Below, piece by piece: positions 1 through 7,671 of a stretch of DNA of 8,408 nucleotides; position 1 is the first letter of the stretch, and every line of letters starts with the position of its first letter. The notes under the pieces are model-generated. The model ran no database searches. It saw only the letters and a program-made list of their open reading frames with translations, and had not been told where the DNA came from. Location: the NCBI GenBank assembly GCA_016926475.1, contig JAFGON010000035.1, positions 1 to 8,408 of the forward strand, read 5' to 3'. This stretch comes from a candidate division WOR-3 bacterium. GTDB lineage: Bacteria; SDB-A. The position numbers were made by a program, and so were the translations under genes.

Positions 1-379
1 TATCAGAATACTTGACGTATTTCCCGCGAGAGTTGAGGTAGTATTCCTGGGTTGGCAAGACCAGCAGAAAAACGAAATTCACTGGAGATATCGAATTTTC
101 CATCTGCCAGGGAAAAGGGATGTCTTTCGAAGGAGAAATGCCGATAGAGACAATCGGAGAAGATATGAGGTTTATTCTAGCGTGCGGAAAAGCTATGTTC
201 CCTTCCAGAACAAAAGAATTAATTTTTTCTCTGTCTAAAAGAGCTTTCAAAATAGTAGTGTAGTGCTCGGTTTTTACTCCCTTGAGCAGTTCGGAATACA
301 CGCCTTTTGAAGTTGAAGATTTCAGAATAAAGACGTTCTTCTCTTCGATCAAATGGATAATATTATAGCCCTTTCCCAA
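1..379 (-). CDS. PTS EIIA type-2 domain protein (PtsN/FruA-like), 3' end outside window
   Basis: This is my own translation of the minus strand, with 126 codons visible; the gene continues past the left edge. The family takes a phosphoryl group from HPr (or NPr) on an active-site histidine and either passes it to an EIIB or acts as a regulator, in the cytoplasm. The active-site region reads GNIAFPHARI, with the histidine at residue 66 from the TTG at 379, close to the usual place for this domain. It is followed by the expected strand segments (SPIVSIGI and VNFVFLLVLP). About 25-30 residues should be missing at the C-terminus if it is a single-domain protein of about 150 residues. The start is uncertain: TTG at 379 fits the family length, TTG at 352 is possible, and an ATG at 414 (1 nt after the btuC stop) is in another frame. 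A purine-rich GGGAAAGGG lies at 377-369, downstream of the first TTG. No EIIB or EIIC partner is visible, so sugar transport versus regulation cannot be decided. Confidence 0.75.
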   Translation of the reverse strand, partial: MGKGYNIIHLIEEKNVFILKSSTSKGVYSELLKGVKTEHYTTILKALLDREKINSFVLEGNIAFPHARINLISSPIVSIGISPSKDIPFPWQMENSISPVNFVFLLVLPTQEYYLNSRGKYVKYSD

Positions 380-390
380 TAATCTTTAAT

Positions 391-419
391 AAAATATATT
401 CTATAACCTTCCATGTCAA
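391..419 (-). promoter_or_regulatory. Possible sigma-70 promoter inside the gene string, ahead of the EIIA gene
   Basis: On the minus strand a perfect TTGACA (419-414), overlapping the btuC stop codon, is followed after 17 nt by TATTTT (396-391, 4 of 6 matches to TATAAT). Transcription would begin near 384, only about 5 nt before the TTG at 379, which would favour a start further downstream or a nearly leaderless message. It may be a chance match in AT-rich sequence. Confidence 0.3.
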
Positions 420-1408
420 TGTTTTTCTTTGTTCTTGTCCCAGAGAAGGATATACAAGAAAAAAGGCGCGCCGAGGAGAGCGGTGACGACTCCTACAGGT
501 AATTCCGAGGGTTGGACCGCTTTTCTGGATACTATGTCGGCAATTGTCAGAAATGCCGCTCCTGAAAAAAATGATGATGGTAAAAGAAGCCGATAATCGT
601 TTCCGGAAATTTTTCTTTCGGCGTGAGGAACTATCAGGCCTACAAAGCCTATTGGTCCGAAAAAAGCCACGCATCCGGCTGTAAAAAGGCTTACCATGAG
701 AAAAGAGATTTTTTGAAGAGATTGGACGTTTATTCCCCTTGAGTAGCTTATTTCATCTGAGAAAAATAAATGGTTGTATGAGTTCATGTTAAAAAAAGAG
801 AAGACAATCAGAGGGCATGCGAAAACAAAACTCCAGAAAAAATTCGGCCAGTTAGCAAACGCGAGCGACCCCGCGAGCCATCTGTCAATTGATCCTGAAG
901 TGAAAGGGTTGGAGATAAACCTCAGAAGGGTTATTGATGAACCCGCGAAAATGCTCAATGTGATTCCCGCCAGGACAAGGTCATGTACAGAAAATATTTT
1001 TCTCCTCGAAGAAAATATGTATATGAAAACGGTTGTCAAGGAGGAGAACAATAGAGAGAAGAATATTCCCGAAAGGGCGATAAAAGGCAAATAAGTCAGG
1101 GCCAGGTACGCGCCTAAAGAAGAGACGCTGCTCAACCCAAGTGTGTATGGTTCTACAAGGGGATTTTTCAGGGTGCTCTGAAGAATGGCTCCTGAAAGAG
1201 ATAAGCCTCCGCCCAGCAAAAAAGCAGTCAGCGCTCGCGGTATTCGGTAATCGAAGAATATATCGCGCAGTACGCCTTCTTTGAGAAGGTCTGAAATAGA
1301 GATTTGGACCGCTCCGAAAAGAGGAGCCGCTGATAGAAGAAAAAAAGCAGGCAAAGCATGGCAGAATAGGACAATCGCGAGTTTCTTTTTTGTCAGAACA
1401 GTTTTCAA
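416..1408 (-). CDS. btuC: BtuC/FecCD-family ABC importer permease (probable vitamin B12 uptake)
   Basis: This is a 330-residue inner-membrane permease, the usual length for the family, with many hydrophobic helices across its whole length (about 9-10 expected). Family landmarks are seen in order: RIPRALTAFLLGGGLSLSG (residues 56-73), then LQSTLKNPLVEPYTLGLSS (76-94), GPIGFVGLIVPHAERKISG (251-269, the segment that contacts the ATPase) and ELPVGVVTALLGAPFFLYIL (302-321). It would form the channel of a BtuC2D2-type importer with the ATPase encoded just upstream. The start is a TTG that overlaps the ATPase stop codon by 4 nt (TTGA), with GAGGT (1417-1413) as a close ribosome-binding site; this implies translational coupling. 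The same family also carries ferric siderophores and heme. The B12 assignment rests on the adenosyltransferase gene in the same string and is inference. Family membership is very secure. Confidence 0.9.
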   Translation of the reverse strand: MKTVLTKKKLAIVLFCHALPAFFLLSAAPLFGAVQISISDLLKEGVLRDIFFDYRIPRALTAFLLGGGLSLSGAILQSTLKNPLVEPYTLGLSSVSSLGAYLALTYLPFIALSGIFFSLLFSSLTTVFIYIFSSRRKIFSVHDLVLAGITLSIFAGSSITLLRFISNPFTSGSIDRWLAGSLAFANWPNFFWSFVFACPLIVFSFFNMNSYNHLFFSDEISYSRGINVQSLQKISFLMVSLFTAGCVAFFGPIGFVGLIVPHAERKISGNDYRLLLPSSFFSGAAFLTIADIVSRKAVQPSELPVGVVTALLGAPFFLYILLWDKNKEKH

Positions 1409-2169
1409 ACCGACCTCGGGAAAACAAGAGGAGATTCACCCTGATAAACGAGAGAGAGAGAGTCTCCGAAAACATCTCTTACCGTTTTTTCGTCTATTAC
1501 GTCCCGAGGTCTGCCCTTTGAATAAACTTTTCCTTCCTTGAGGATGACAATTTCATCGGAAAAGACGCTGGCGAGTGTTATATTGTGGCTTGCCATTAGG
1601 ACTGTTGTGCCCCTAGACGCGAAGATCCTCAGTTTTTTGTATATGTCCACCTGATAAGAGATATCAAGAGAAGCAGTTGGTTCGTCCAAGATCAAAAAAT
1701 CAGAAGCTTGGGCGATGCTTGCGGCGATCAGGGCTCTTTGGCGTTCTCCGCCGCTCAGGCCGTTGAATTTTCTTTCGGATATATGTTCTAGATCAAACTC
1801 TTTAAGAAGATTTTTCAGAGGAAAAAAATCTTGTGACTGGGCAAATCCGAATTTTCCCAGCCAGGGATTTCTGCCCAATATGATCATTTGCTCTACGGTG
1901 AAAGGTATGTCAAGACCGGCGAATTGAGGCAGGTAAGATATCATCTTGGATTTTTCTTTAAGAGAAAGTTTTGTTATGTTTTTTCCCTTAAAAAAAATTC
2001 TGCCGTGAGTTGGCTTCAGGTAACCCAGGGCTAATTTCAAAACTGTGCTCTTTCCGCTTCCGTTAGGTCCTATAATTGCCGTTAGATTTCCTTTTTTCAA
2101 TTCCAGATCTATTCCGGAAAGCTTAAACTCATTCCCGTATGAAAATGAAACTCCCTCAATTTTCAGCAT
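1405..2169 (-). CDS. btuD: BtuD/FecE-family ABC importer ATPase (probable vitamin B12 uptake)
   Basis: This 254-residue cytoplasmic ATP-binding subunit powers the importer. All nucleotide-binding motifs are intact: Walker A GPNGSGKST (residues 34-42), Q-loop glutamine 82 (YLPQF), ABC signature LSGGERQR (138-145), Walker B FLILDEPTASLD (158-169) and the switch histidine 195 in ASHNITLA. The order and spacing match BtuD, FecE and FhuC rather than amino-acid or sugar ATPases. It starts at an ATG inside the end of btuF (14-nt overlap) and ends in a TGA shared with the TTG start of the permease, so the three transport genes are probably co-translated. Near its 3' end the coding strand has a 13-nt CT run (1462-1450) that encodes SLSL. 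Confidence 0.92.
   Translation of the reverse strand: MLKIEGVSFSYGNEFKLSGIDLELKKGNLTAIIGPNGSGKSTVLKLALGYLKPTHGRIFFKGKNITKLSLKEKSKMISYLPQFAGLDIPFTVEQMIILGRNPWLGKFGFAQSQDFFPLKNLLKEFDLEHISERKFNGLSGGERQRALIAASIAQASDFLILDEPTASLDISYQVDIYKKLRIFASRGTTVLMASHNITLASVFSDEIVILKEGKVYSKGRPRDVIDEKTVRDVFGDSLSLVYQGESPLVFPRSV
1450..1462. repeat. Short GA/CT dinucleotide run inside btuD
   Basis: On the plus strand G and A alternate for 13 nt (six and a half units). It is read as TCT CTC TCT CTC within residues 237-240 of BtuD, 14 codons before the stop. It is much shorter than the (CT)16 tract at 8285, so strong instability is not expected. Confidence 0.9.
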
Positions 2170-3028
2170 TGACAGCTCTTTGAAGAACAGAATGTATGTA
2201 TAAGGCGGATTCTATGAAATTAGGTCCAGGCAAAAGAACCGACTCGTCAAACACGATATGTATATGCTTATTTTTGGATGCTTGTATTCCCGGGTAGGCT
2301 TTGATCCATTTTTCGACCATTTTCAGAGAATCCTCGGTGTCTTCAGATGGAAAAAGCTCAATTATGATTTCAGGGTTGAGTACAACAACCGTTTCTCTCG
2401 TTATTTCCGGATACAAAACAGTATTGTCGCCCAGGACGTTTTCGCCTCCGGCTATTGAGATAATTTCGCCTAAAAAAGTATTGCTGTTCGCCGACATAAA
2501 CTTTTCCGGCGTAGATGTCCCTGAAGTTATCGCTATAAGAACTTTTGGTCTATATGGAAAATGAAGCGCAGAAAGGGATTTGACCTCTTTTCTTATGTTG
2601 AAAATTATTGAATCGCCGGTCTTTTCCCTGTTCAGTAATTTTGAAATTTCATCTATTGTACATAGAATGCTCGCTGTGTCTTCTACGGTGAAGGAGAGGA
2701 CTTCGATGGAATAATTGCCGAGGAAGTTTTCAAAATCCCTGGAATTCCCGGCGATAAAAATCGCGTTCGGTTTTAAGGAGGCGATGAGTTCAAGATTAGG
2801 GTTCAATATACCCCCGACTTTGACTGCGTTTGGCGAGGCGAGGTTGGGGTCGGACCAATTGTCTATGCCGATAATATGCTGAGAAAAGCCGAGCGACGCC
2901 ACGATCTCGGTCAGGTTTGGCCCTATTACGACCAACTTATCATATCTGTACTCCGGTTTCTGAGCGCTTTTTTCTGAGCAACTCAAAAGGAGAACGGAAG
3001 TTAAAACTATATGGAAGGAAGGTTTCAC
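2156..3028 (-). CDS. btuF: BtuF-like substrate-binding lipoprotein (probable corrinoid-binding)
   Basis: This 290-residue protein has a lipoprotein signal: basic start MKPSFH, a hydrophobic stretch, then lipobox LLSC with the lipidated cysteine at residue 17. The mature protein should sit in the periplasm, tethered to a membrane. Type III binding-protein (BtuF/FepB fold) features are VVIGPNLTEIVASLGF (33-48), the HIIGIDNWSDP turn (51-61) and VGGILNPNLELIASLKP (71-87), which match the N-lobe pattern of BtuF proteins. It would capture substrate and deliver it to the BtuC permease. The start is a GTG overlapping the adenosyltransferase stop by 4 nt (GTGA), and the 3' end overlaps btuD by 14 nt. 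Substrate is inferred from the neighbouring corrinoid adenosyltransferase; siderophore or heme binding cannot be excluded from sequence alone. No outer-membrane TonB-dependent receptor gene lies in the window. Confidence 0.85.
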   Translation of the reverse strand: MKPSFHIVLTSVLLLSCSEKSAQKPEYRYDKLVVIGPNLTEIVASLGFSQHIIGIDNWSDPNLASPNAVKVGGILNPNLELIASLKPNAIFIAGNSRDFENFLGNYSIEVLSFTVEDTASILCTIDEISKLLNREKTGDSIIFNIRKEVKSLSALHFPYRPKVLIAITSGTSTPEKFMSANSNTFLGEIISIAGGENVLGDNTVLYPEITRETVVVLNPEIIIELFPSEDTEDSLKMVEKWIKAYPGIQASKNKHIHIVFDESVLLPGPNFIESALYIHSVLQRAVNAEN

Positions 3029-3555
3029 ATCTCAATGCCAGTTCTGGCTTCTACACCTTCTCGGTAATAATGTTTCACTTCTTCCATGACTGTCACCAGG
3101 TCGGCTCTTTGGATAAATTCCATAGGCGCGTATCTTCCGGTAAAAACAAGCTCCATGTTAACGGGTTTTTTTTCTATAAGATCCAATATTTTTTTTGAAT
3201 CCAAAAGGCCGAAATGGGCTGCGATGTTTATTTCGTCGAGTATGACGAGGTCGTATTCTCCTGAAGATACGGCATCAAGAGATCTTTGAAATCCCTTTTC
3301 AGCCCTTTCATAGTCAATTTTCGAGGGTGAAACCATGTCTATGAATTCCCGACCACCGAACAATTCGTAAAAAATCTGTCCCCTGAATTTGTCCAAGGCG
3401 AGGTGCTCAGAATAGGGCAGTCCTTTCAAAAATTGACCAATGTAAACTTTAAGACCTGCCCCCGCTGCGCGGATTGAGAGTCCTAACGCCGCGGTTGTCT
3501 TTCCTTTGCCGTTTCCTGTGTAAACCTGAAAATAACCCCTGACTAACTTCGCCAT
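3025..3555 (-). CDS. cobO: ATP:corrinoid adenosyltransferase, CobO/CobA/BtuR family
   Basis: This 176-residue cytoplasmic enzyme transfers the 5'-deoxyadenosyl group of ATP to reduced cob(I)alamin or another corrinoid, making the coenzyme form. The family-specific P-loop TGNGKGKTTAALGL is at residues 13-26, the acidic strand VILDEINIA at 104-112, and the C-terminal block ELVFTGRYAP (135-144) followed by ADLVTVMEEVKHYYREGVEA (151-170) is characteristic of this family and unlike the PduO or EutT types. It starts at ATG 3555 with AGGA about 9 nt upstream, 19 nt after glgA ends. Its TGA overlaps the GTG of btuF. Placement directly ahead of the importer genes suggests salvage of imported corrinoid. 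No de novo cobalamin synthesis genes are seen, although CobO also serves that pathway. Confidence 0.93.
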   Translation of the reverse strand: MAKLVRGYFQVYTGNGKGKTTAALGLSIRAAGAGLKVYIGQFLKGLPYSEHLALDKFRGQIFYELFGGREFIDMVSPSKIDYERAEKGFQRSLDAVSSGEYDLVILDEINIAAHFGLLDSKKILDLIEKKPVNMELVFTGRYAPMEFIQRADLVTVMEEVKHYYREGVEARTGIEM

Positions 3556-3574
3556 TTTCGATTATCCTGAACCT

Positions 3575-5047
3575 TCAACCTGTTATTTTTTTAGTTTCTT
3601 GTCTTGCCAAAGAACGGTATAAATTGTGATAATGCATTACCCTGTATTCCCAGGAATGGTTTTCATCCATACCGTTGACAATTATTTTTTTCCACAAATT
3701 TTTATCCTTGTCGAAGAGAGCGATGGCTCTGAAAAGAGCTGATGTAAATTCTATTTCGGAAAAAGGTGAAAATTTGAATCCGTTTCCTTTTTCTGTTATC
3801 GGATCGATATTCTTGATTGTGTCGTCGAGACCTCCGGTCGCGTGAACCACGGGCATGGTGCCGTATTTTAAAGCGAACATCTGGGTCAACCCGCAGGGTT
3901 CGTAACGGCTGGGGACAATGAAAATATCTGATGCGGCGATGATCTGGTGCGAAAGGGGCTCGTCGAATGCGTTTATGAATTTAAAGTTATTATAATGTCT
4001 TGAAATCTCGTGAAATTGTCTCTCAATTTCAGGATCACCTGTTCCTAATACGACCATATGGATGTCGCTGGAGAGAATGCCCGGGAGAACTCTGGCGATC
4101 ATGTCATGGCCTTTCTGGTAAGCGATTCTTGAAATTCCTCCGACAAGAGGAGTTTTCGGGTCTTGAGGAAAATTTATTTTCCTCTGCAAATTACTTTTGC
4201 AGATAGCCTTGGTCTCTATCGAATCCGCTCCGAAATGACAACTGATGAAAGGATCTGAAAGAGGGTTCCAAAGGTTTTCATCAATTCCGTTTAAAATCCC
4301 TATCAGTTTGTTTCTTTTTTCCCTTATCAGTCCGTCGAAACCGAATCCGAATTCCGGGGACTGTATTTCCAAAGCGTATTTCTGGCTCACAGTCGTCAGC
4401 ATGTCTGAGAATACTATTCCGGATTTAATCAAAGATATGTTTGAATAAAATTCAATTCCCTGAGTCGAAGCGTAGGAGGGCGGCAACCCTGTCATTTTAA
4501 AATATGACATGGGATAATTACCCTGGTAACCAAGGTTGTGTATTGTGAAAACTGTCTTAGCTTTTGAAAGCTGTTTCGGCAGATGGACACCCGCTTTAAA
4601 AAGAGCAGGTACAAGACCCGCCTGCCAGTCGTGGGAATGAATTATGTCGACGTCGAAATCGAAGCTCTTTGCCAATTGCATGGCGGCGTTGCAGAAGAAT
4701 ATAAACCTCTCTGCATTGTCAGGATAATCTACGTTGTTCTCGTTGTATAGTTCAGGTCTGTCGAAATATGCATCGTTCTCGACAAAAAAGAACCTCACGG
4801 AAGAAGAAGGCTCCAGGTATTTCAGAATCCTGCATTGTACGGTCTTTTCACCTGAGTTGACACGCAAGTCGTCGGTTTGGATTTCAATGTCCAGGTTTTT
4901 TTCTTTCGTGCATCTGTAGTAAGGGAGTACGACTCTCACGTCGTGTCCGATTTTGGACAGGTGCCTCGAAAGATCCCCGACCATGTCTCCAAGCCCTCCG
5001 GTTTTAGAGTAAGGATGGGCTTCCGAAGCGATTGTCAAAATGTGCAT
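3575..5047 (-). CDS. glgA: Glycogen synthase (GT5 family)
   Basis: This enzyme transfers glucose from ADP-glucose (or UDP-glucose) to the non-reducing end of an alpha-1,4-glucan, in the cytoplasm. The protein is 490 residues from ATG 5047. Family motifs in order are the substrate-binding KTGGLGD with lysine 15, HSHDWQAGLVPALF (138-151), TIHNLGYQGNYP (168-179), ILNGIDENLWNP (251-262), GGISRIAYQKG with arginine 307 and lysine 312, and VPSRYEPCGLTQMFALKYGT (378-397) holding the catalytic-site glutamate 383. The longer reading starts with a TTG at 5050, but ATG 5047 places the KTGGL lysine at position 15 exactly as in E. coli GlgA, and it overlaps the upstream stop as TGATG, so ATG is preferred. 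The gene is preceded by a zinc-ribbon gene and followed 19 nt later by cobO. No glgB or glgC is in view. Confidence 0.95.
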   Translation of the reverse strand: MHILTIASEAHPYSKTGGLGDMVGDLSRHLSKIGHDVRVVLPYYRCTKEKNLDIEIQTDDLRVNSGEKTVQCRILKYLEPSSSVRFFFVENDAYFDRPELYNENNVDYPDNAERFIFFCNAAMQLAKSFDFDVDIIHSHDWQAGLVPALFKAGVHLPKQLSKAKTVFTIHNLGYQGNYPMSYFKMTGLPPSYASTQGIEFYSNISLIKSGIVFSDMLTTVSQKYALEIQSPEFGFGFDGLIREKRNKLIGILNGIDENLWNPLSDPFISCHFGADSIETKAICKSNLQRKINFPQDPKTPLVGGISRIAYQKGHDMIARVLPGILSSDIHMVVLGTGDPEIERQFHEISRHYNNFKFINAFDEPLSHQIIAASDIFIVPSRYEPCGLTQMFALKYGTMPVVHATGGLDDTIKNIDPITEKGNGFKFSPFSEIEFTSALFRAIALFDKDKNLWKKIIVNGMDENHSWEYRVMHYHNLYRSLARQETKKITG

Positions 5048-5274
5048 CAAGCTTCTACCTTTTTTTTCACCTGAGTGTTGTTTTCAGCGGGTTTGTCCTT
5101 GTAATCCGTTTTATAAAAACCTGTGCCTTTAAAAATGAACCCGGCGCTTGGAGAGATAATTTTTTTTGCTTTGCCTCCACACTTTGGACAAACCTTTTCC
5201 GATGAGGAATCGAAGCTTAAAAGCAACTCGAAACGTTCCCCGCATTTCTCACATTCATATTCGTATATCGGCAT
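5047..5274 (-). CDS. FmdB-family zinc-ribbon protein
   Basis: This is a 75-residue protein. The N-terminal half is the FmdB/CxxC-CxxC regulatory-protein domain: MPIYEYECEKC, then CPKCGG, giving four zinc-ligand cysteines at residues 8, 11, 29 and 32. The sequence then has the usual GFIFKGTGFYKTDY segment (residues 50-63) and a lysine-rich charged tail. The family is named after a putative regulator of formamidase in Methylophilus; its molecular role in most bacteria is unknown, so no function is claimed beyond zinc binding. The start at ATG 5274 is supported by AAAGAGGGG about 6 nt upstream. Its TGA overlaps the glgA ATG by 1 nt (TGATG), so glgA translation is probably coupled to it. It is the first gene of the minus-strand string after the groEL terminator. 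Confidence 0.9.
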   Translation of the reverse strand: MPIYEYECEKCGERFELLLSFDSSSEKVCPKCGGKAKKIISPSAGFIFKGTGFYKTDYKDKPAENNTQVKKKVEA

Positions 5275-5296
5275 TTTTTCCCCTCTTTAAAACTCA

Positions 5297-5364
5297 TTTT
5301 GAAATATTTGGACAAGACATGATAAGCTAAAAAAAAAGTTATTGAAAGAGAAAATATTTCAAAA
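5297..5364. repeat. 13-bp perfect inverted repeat ahead of the FmdB/glgA gene string
   Basis: TTTTGAAATATTT at 5297-5309 has its exact reverse complement at 5352-5364, with 42 nt between. Each arm contains the self-complementary core AAATATTT. It lies in the only space where a promoter for the seven-gene string could sit. It could be paired operator sites or, if both arms are transcribed, the stem of a leader hairpin. No convincing -35/-10 pair was found between the arms; TATCAT (5324-5319) is a weak -10 candidate. Confidence 0.6.
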
Positions 5365-5395
5365 AAAAAAAGGGGGGGTGAAGCCCCCCCTTTTT
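5361..5395 (-). terminator. Rho-independent terminator of groES-groEL
   Basis: In the minus-strand transcript, seven Gs (5390-5384), the loop CTTCA and seven Cs (5378-5372) form an all-GC stem, followed by eleven Us (5371-5361). Flanking A/U adds further pairing. It begins 2 nt after the groEL stop. The plus strand has a shorter T run (5), so it could act weakly in the other direction. Confidence 0.93.
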
Positions 5396-5396
5396 A

Positions 5397-7049
<1,653 letters not shown>

Positions 7050-7334
7050 TTATTCTTGAATTATAGCCAGGATTTCGTCTTCGTTCAGTATGAGATAATC
7101 TTTGTCGTCGACGGATATTTCCGTGCCTGCGTATTTTCCGAAAAGGATAGTGTCTCCTTCCTTGACAGGCATCGGATCCTCGTCCTTTTTGGGCTGGGCG
7201 ACAGAGACTATTTTCCCTTTTTGAGGTTTTTCTTTAGCCGTGTCGGGGATAATTATTCCGCCTTTTTTTACTTCCGGTTCCTCGGATCTTTCCACTATCA
7301 CTTTTCTGTTCACTGGGACCAACTTAACCGCCAT
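7050..7334 (-). CDS. groS: 10-kDa co-chaperonin GroES
   Basis: This 94-residue protein forms the seven-subunit lid of the GroEL chamber. The mobile loop and core are typical: [20 protein letters not shown] (residues 17-36), [14 protein letters not shown] (58-71) and the ending DEILAIIQE. The common N-terminal PLxDRV is replaced by VPVNRKVIV, and the usual GPG after the VxxV strand is absent ([10 protein letters not shown]), so the roof region is somewhat unusual. An in-frame extension to 7418 is possible on paper, but the ATG at 7334 has a perfect AAAGGAGG 8 nt upstream and matches the family N-terminus, so it is the start. First gene of the groES-groEL operon. Confidence 0.97.
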   Translation of the reverse strand: MAVKLVPVNRKVIVERSEEPEVKKGGIIIPDTAKEKPQKGKIVSVAQPKKDEDPMPVKEGDTILFGKYAGTEISVDDKDYLILNEDEILAIIQE

Positions 7335-7390
7335 AGATATGACCTCCTTTTGATGTAATATTAAGTTGAACTTATTGTGCTTTAAGTCTA

Positions 7391-7431
7391 AAGATATTCG
7401 AAAATAAGACATTGTCAAGATTTTATGTCAA
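7391..7431 (-). promoter_or_regulatory. Probable groES-groEL promoter with two tandem TTGACA elements
   Basis: On the minus strand two perfect -35 hexamers occur 13 nt apart, at 7431-7426 and 7418-7413. The second is followed after 16 nt by TATCTT (7396-7391, 4 of 6). The first has TTATTT after 18 nt. Transcription would start near 7384, giving a leader of about 50 nt that ends with AAAGGAGG. No heat-shock sigma-32 type -35/-10 was recognised. Confidence 0.6.
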
Positions 7432-7455
7432 ATAATAACATACCAAATAAAGGTG

Positions 7456-7490
7456 TTGCAATTTTATGCAGCAGAGTGTAAAATGCGCAA
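7456..7490. repeat. Imperfect dyad between the groES and pilin promoters
   Basis: TTGC-A-ATTTTA (7456-7466) faces TAAAAT-GC-GCAA (7479-7490) across a 12-nt centre. The arrangement also gives -35/-10-like pairs on both strands: TTGCAA, 17 nt, TAAAAT on plus, and TTGCGC, 18 nt, TAAAAT on minus. It may be an operator or an extra groES promoter. Evidence is sequence symmetry only. Confidence 0.4.
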
Positions 7491-7655
7491 TATGAGACAT
7501 CATAATAGGGTTACATAATGAGAGATTTGATCTTTAGAAATATTATAAATGTAAATTGTGGCATAAAGTCGATGTTTTTGCAAAATACAATGGTCTTAAA
7601 CATGGCTAAACCTTATAATGAGCGCAAGAATGAGATTTGTACCCATTTGTATTTT

Positions 7656-7671
7656 TGGCATGTATGTTGCT
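7656..7671 (+). promoter_or_regulatory. Sigma-54 (RpoN) -24/-12 promoter of the pilin gene
   Basis: TGGCATGTATGTTGCT matches the sigma-54 pattern TGGCAC-N5-TTGCW at all positions but one. GG (7657-7658) and GC (7669-7670) are separated by exactly 10 nt, the spacing this sigma factor requires. Transcription should start near 7682, giving a leader of about 33 nt before the pilin ATG. Pilin genes are well-known sigma-54 targets under the PilS-PilR system in several bacteria. No sigma-70 pair with acceptable spacing was found here (TATAAT at 7682-7687 lacks a -35). Confidence 0.85.

Noticed and set aside
981-1475. 164-codon minus-strand ORF across the btuD/btuC junction
   Set aside because: It is an alternate frame of two clearly coding genes; the composition (Phe/Arg/Ser rich) has no family resemblance.
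416-3028. Assignment of the importer to ferric siderophore or heme uptake
   Set aside because: It is possible from family membership alone, but direct overlap with a corrinoid adenosyltransferase gene makes B12-type corrinoids the better inference. It is kept as a stated alternative.
5048-5050. TTG start for glgA, one codon upstream of the ATG
   Set aside because: ATG 5047 gives lysine 15 in KTGGL as in the well-studied enzyme and forms the common TGATG overlap.
5275-5396. Cobalamin riboswitch ahead of the string containing the B12 genes
   Set aside because: No B12-box-like sequence and too little space. The 19-nt gap before cobO also excludes one there.
7335-7360. CIRCE/HrcA operator upstream of groES
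   Set aside because: The conserved TTAGCACTC and GAGTGCTAA half-sites are not present anywhere in 7335-7500.
7335-7418. N-terminal extension of GroES by 28 residues
   Set aside because: It overlaps the promoter and the perfect AAAGGAGG site, and the family N-terminus begins at the ATG at 7334.
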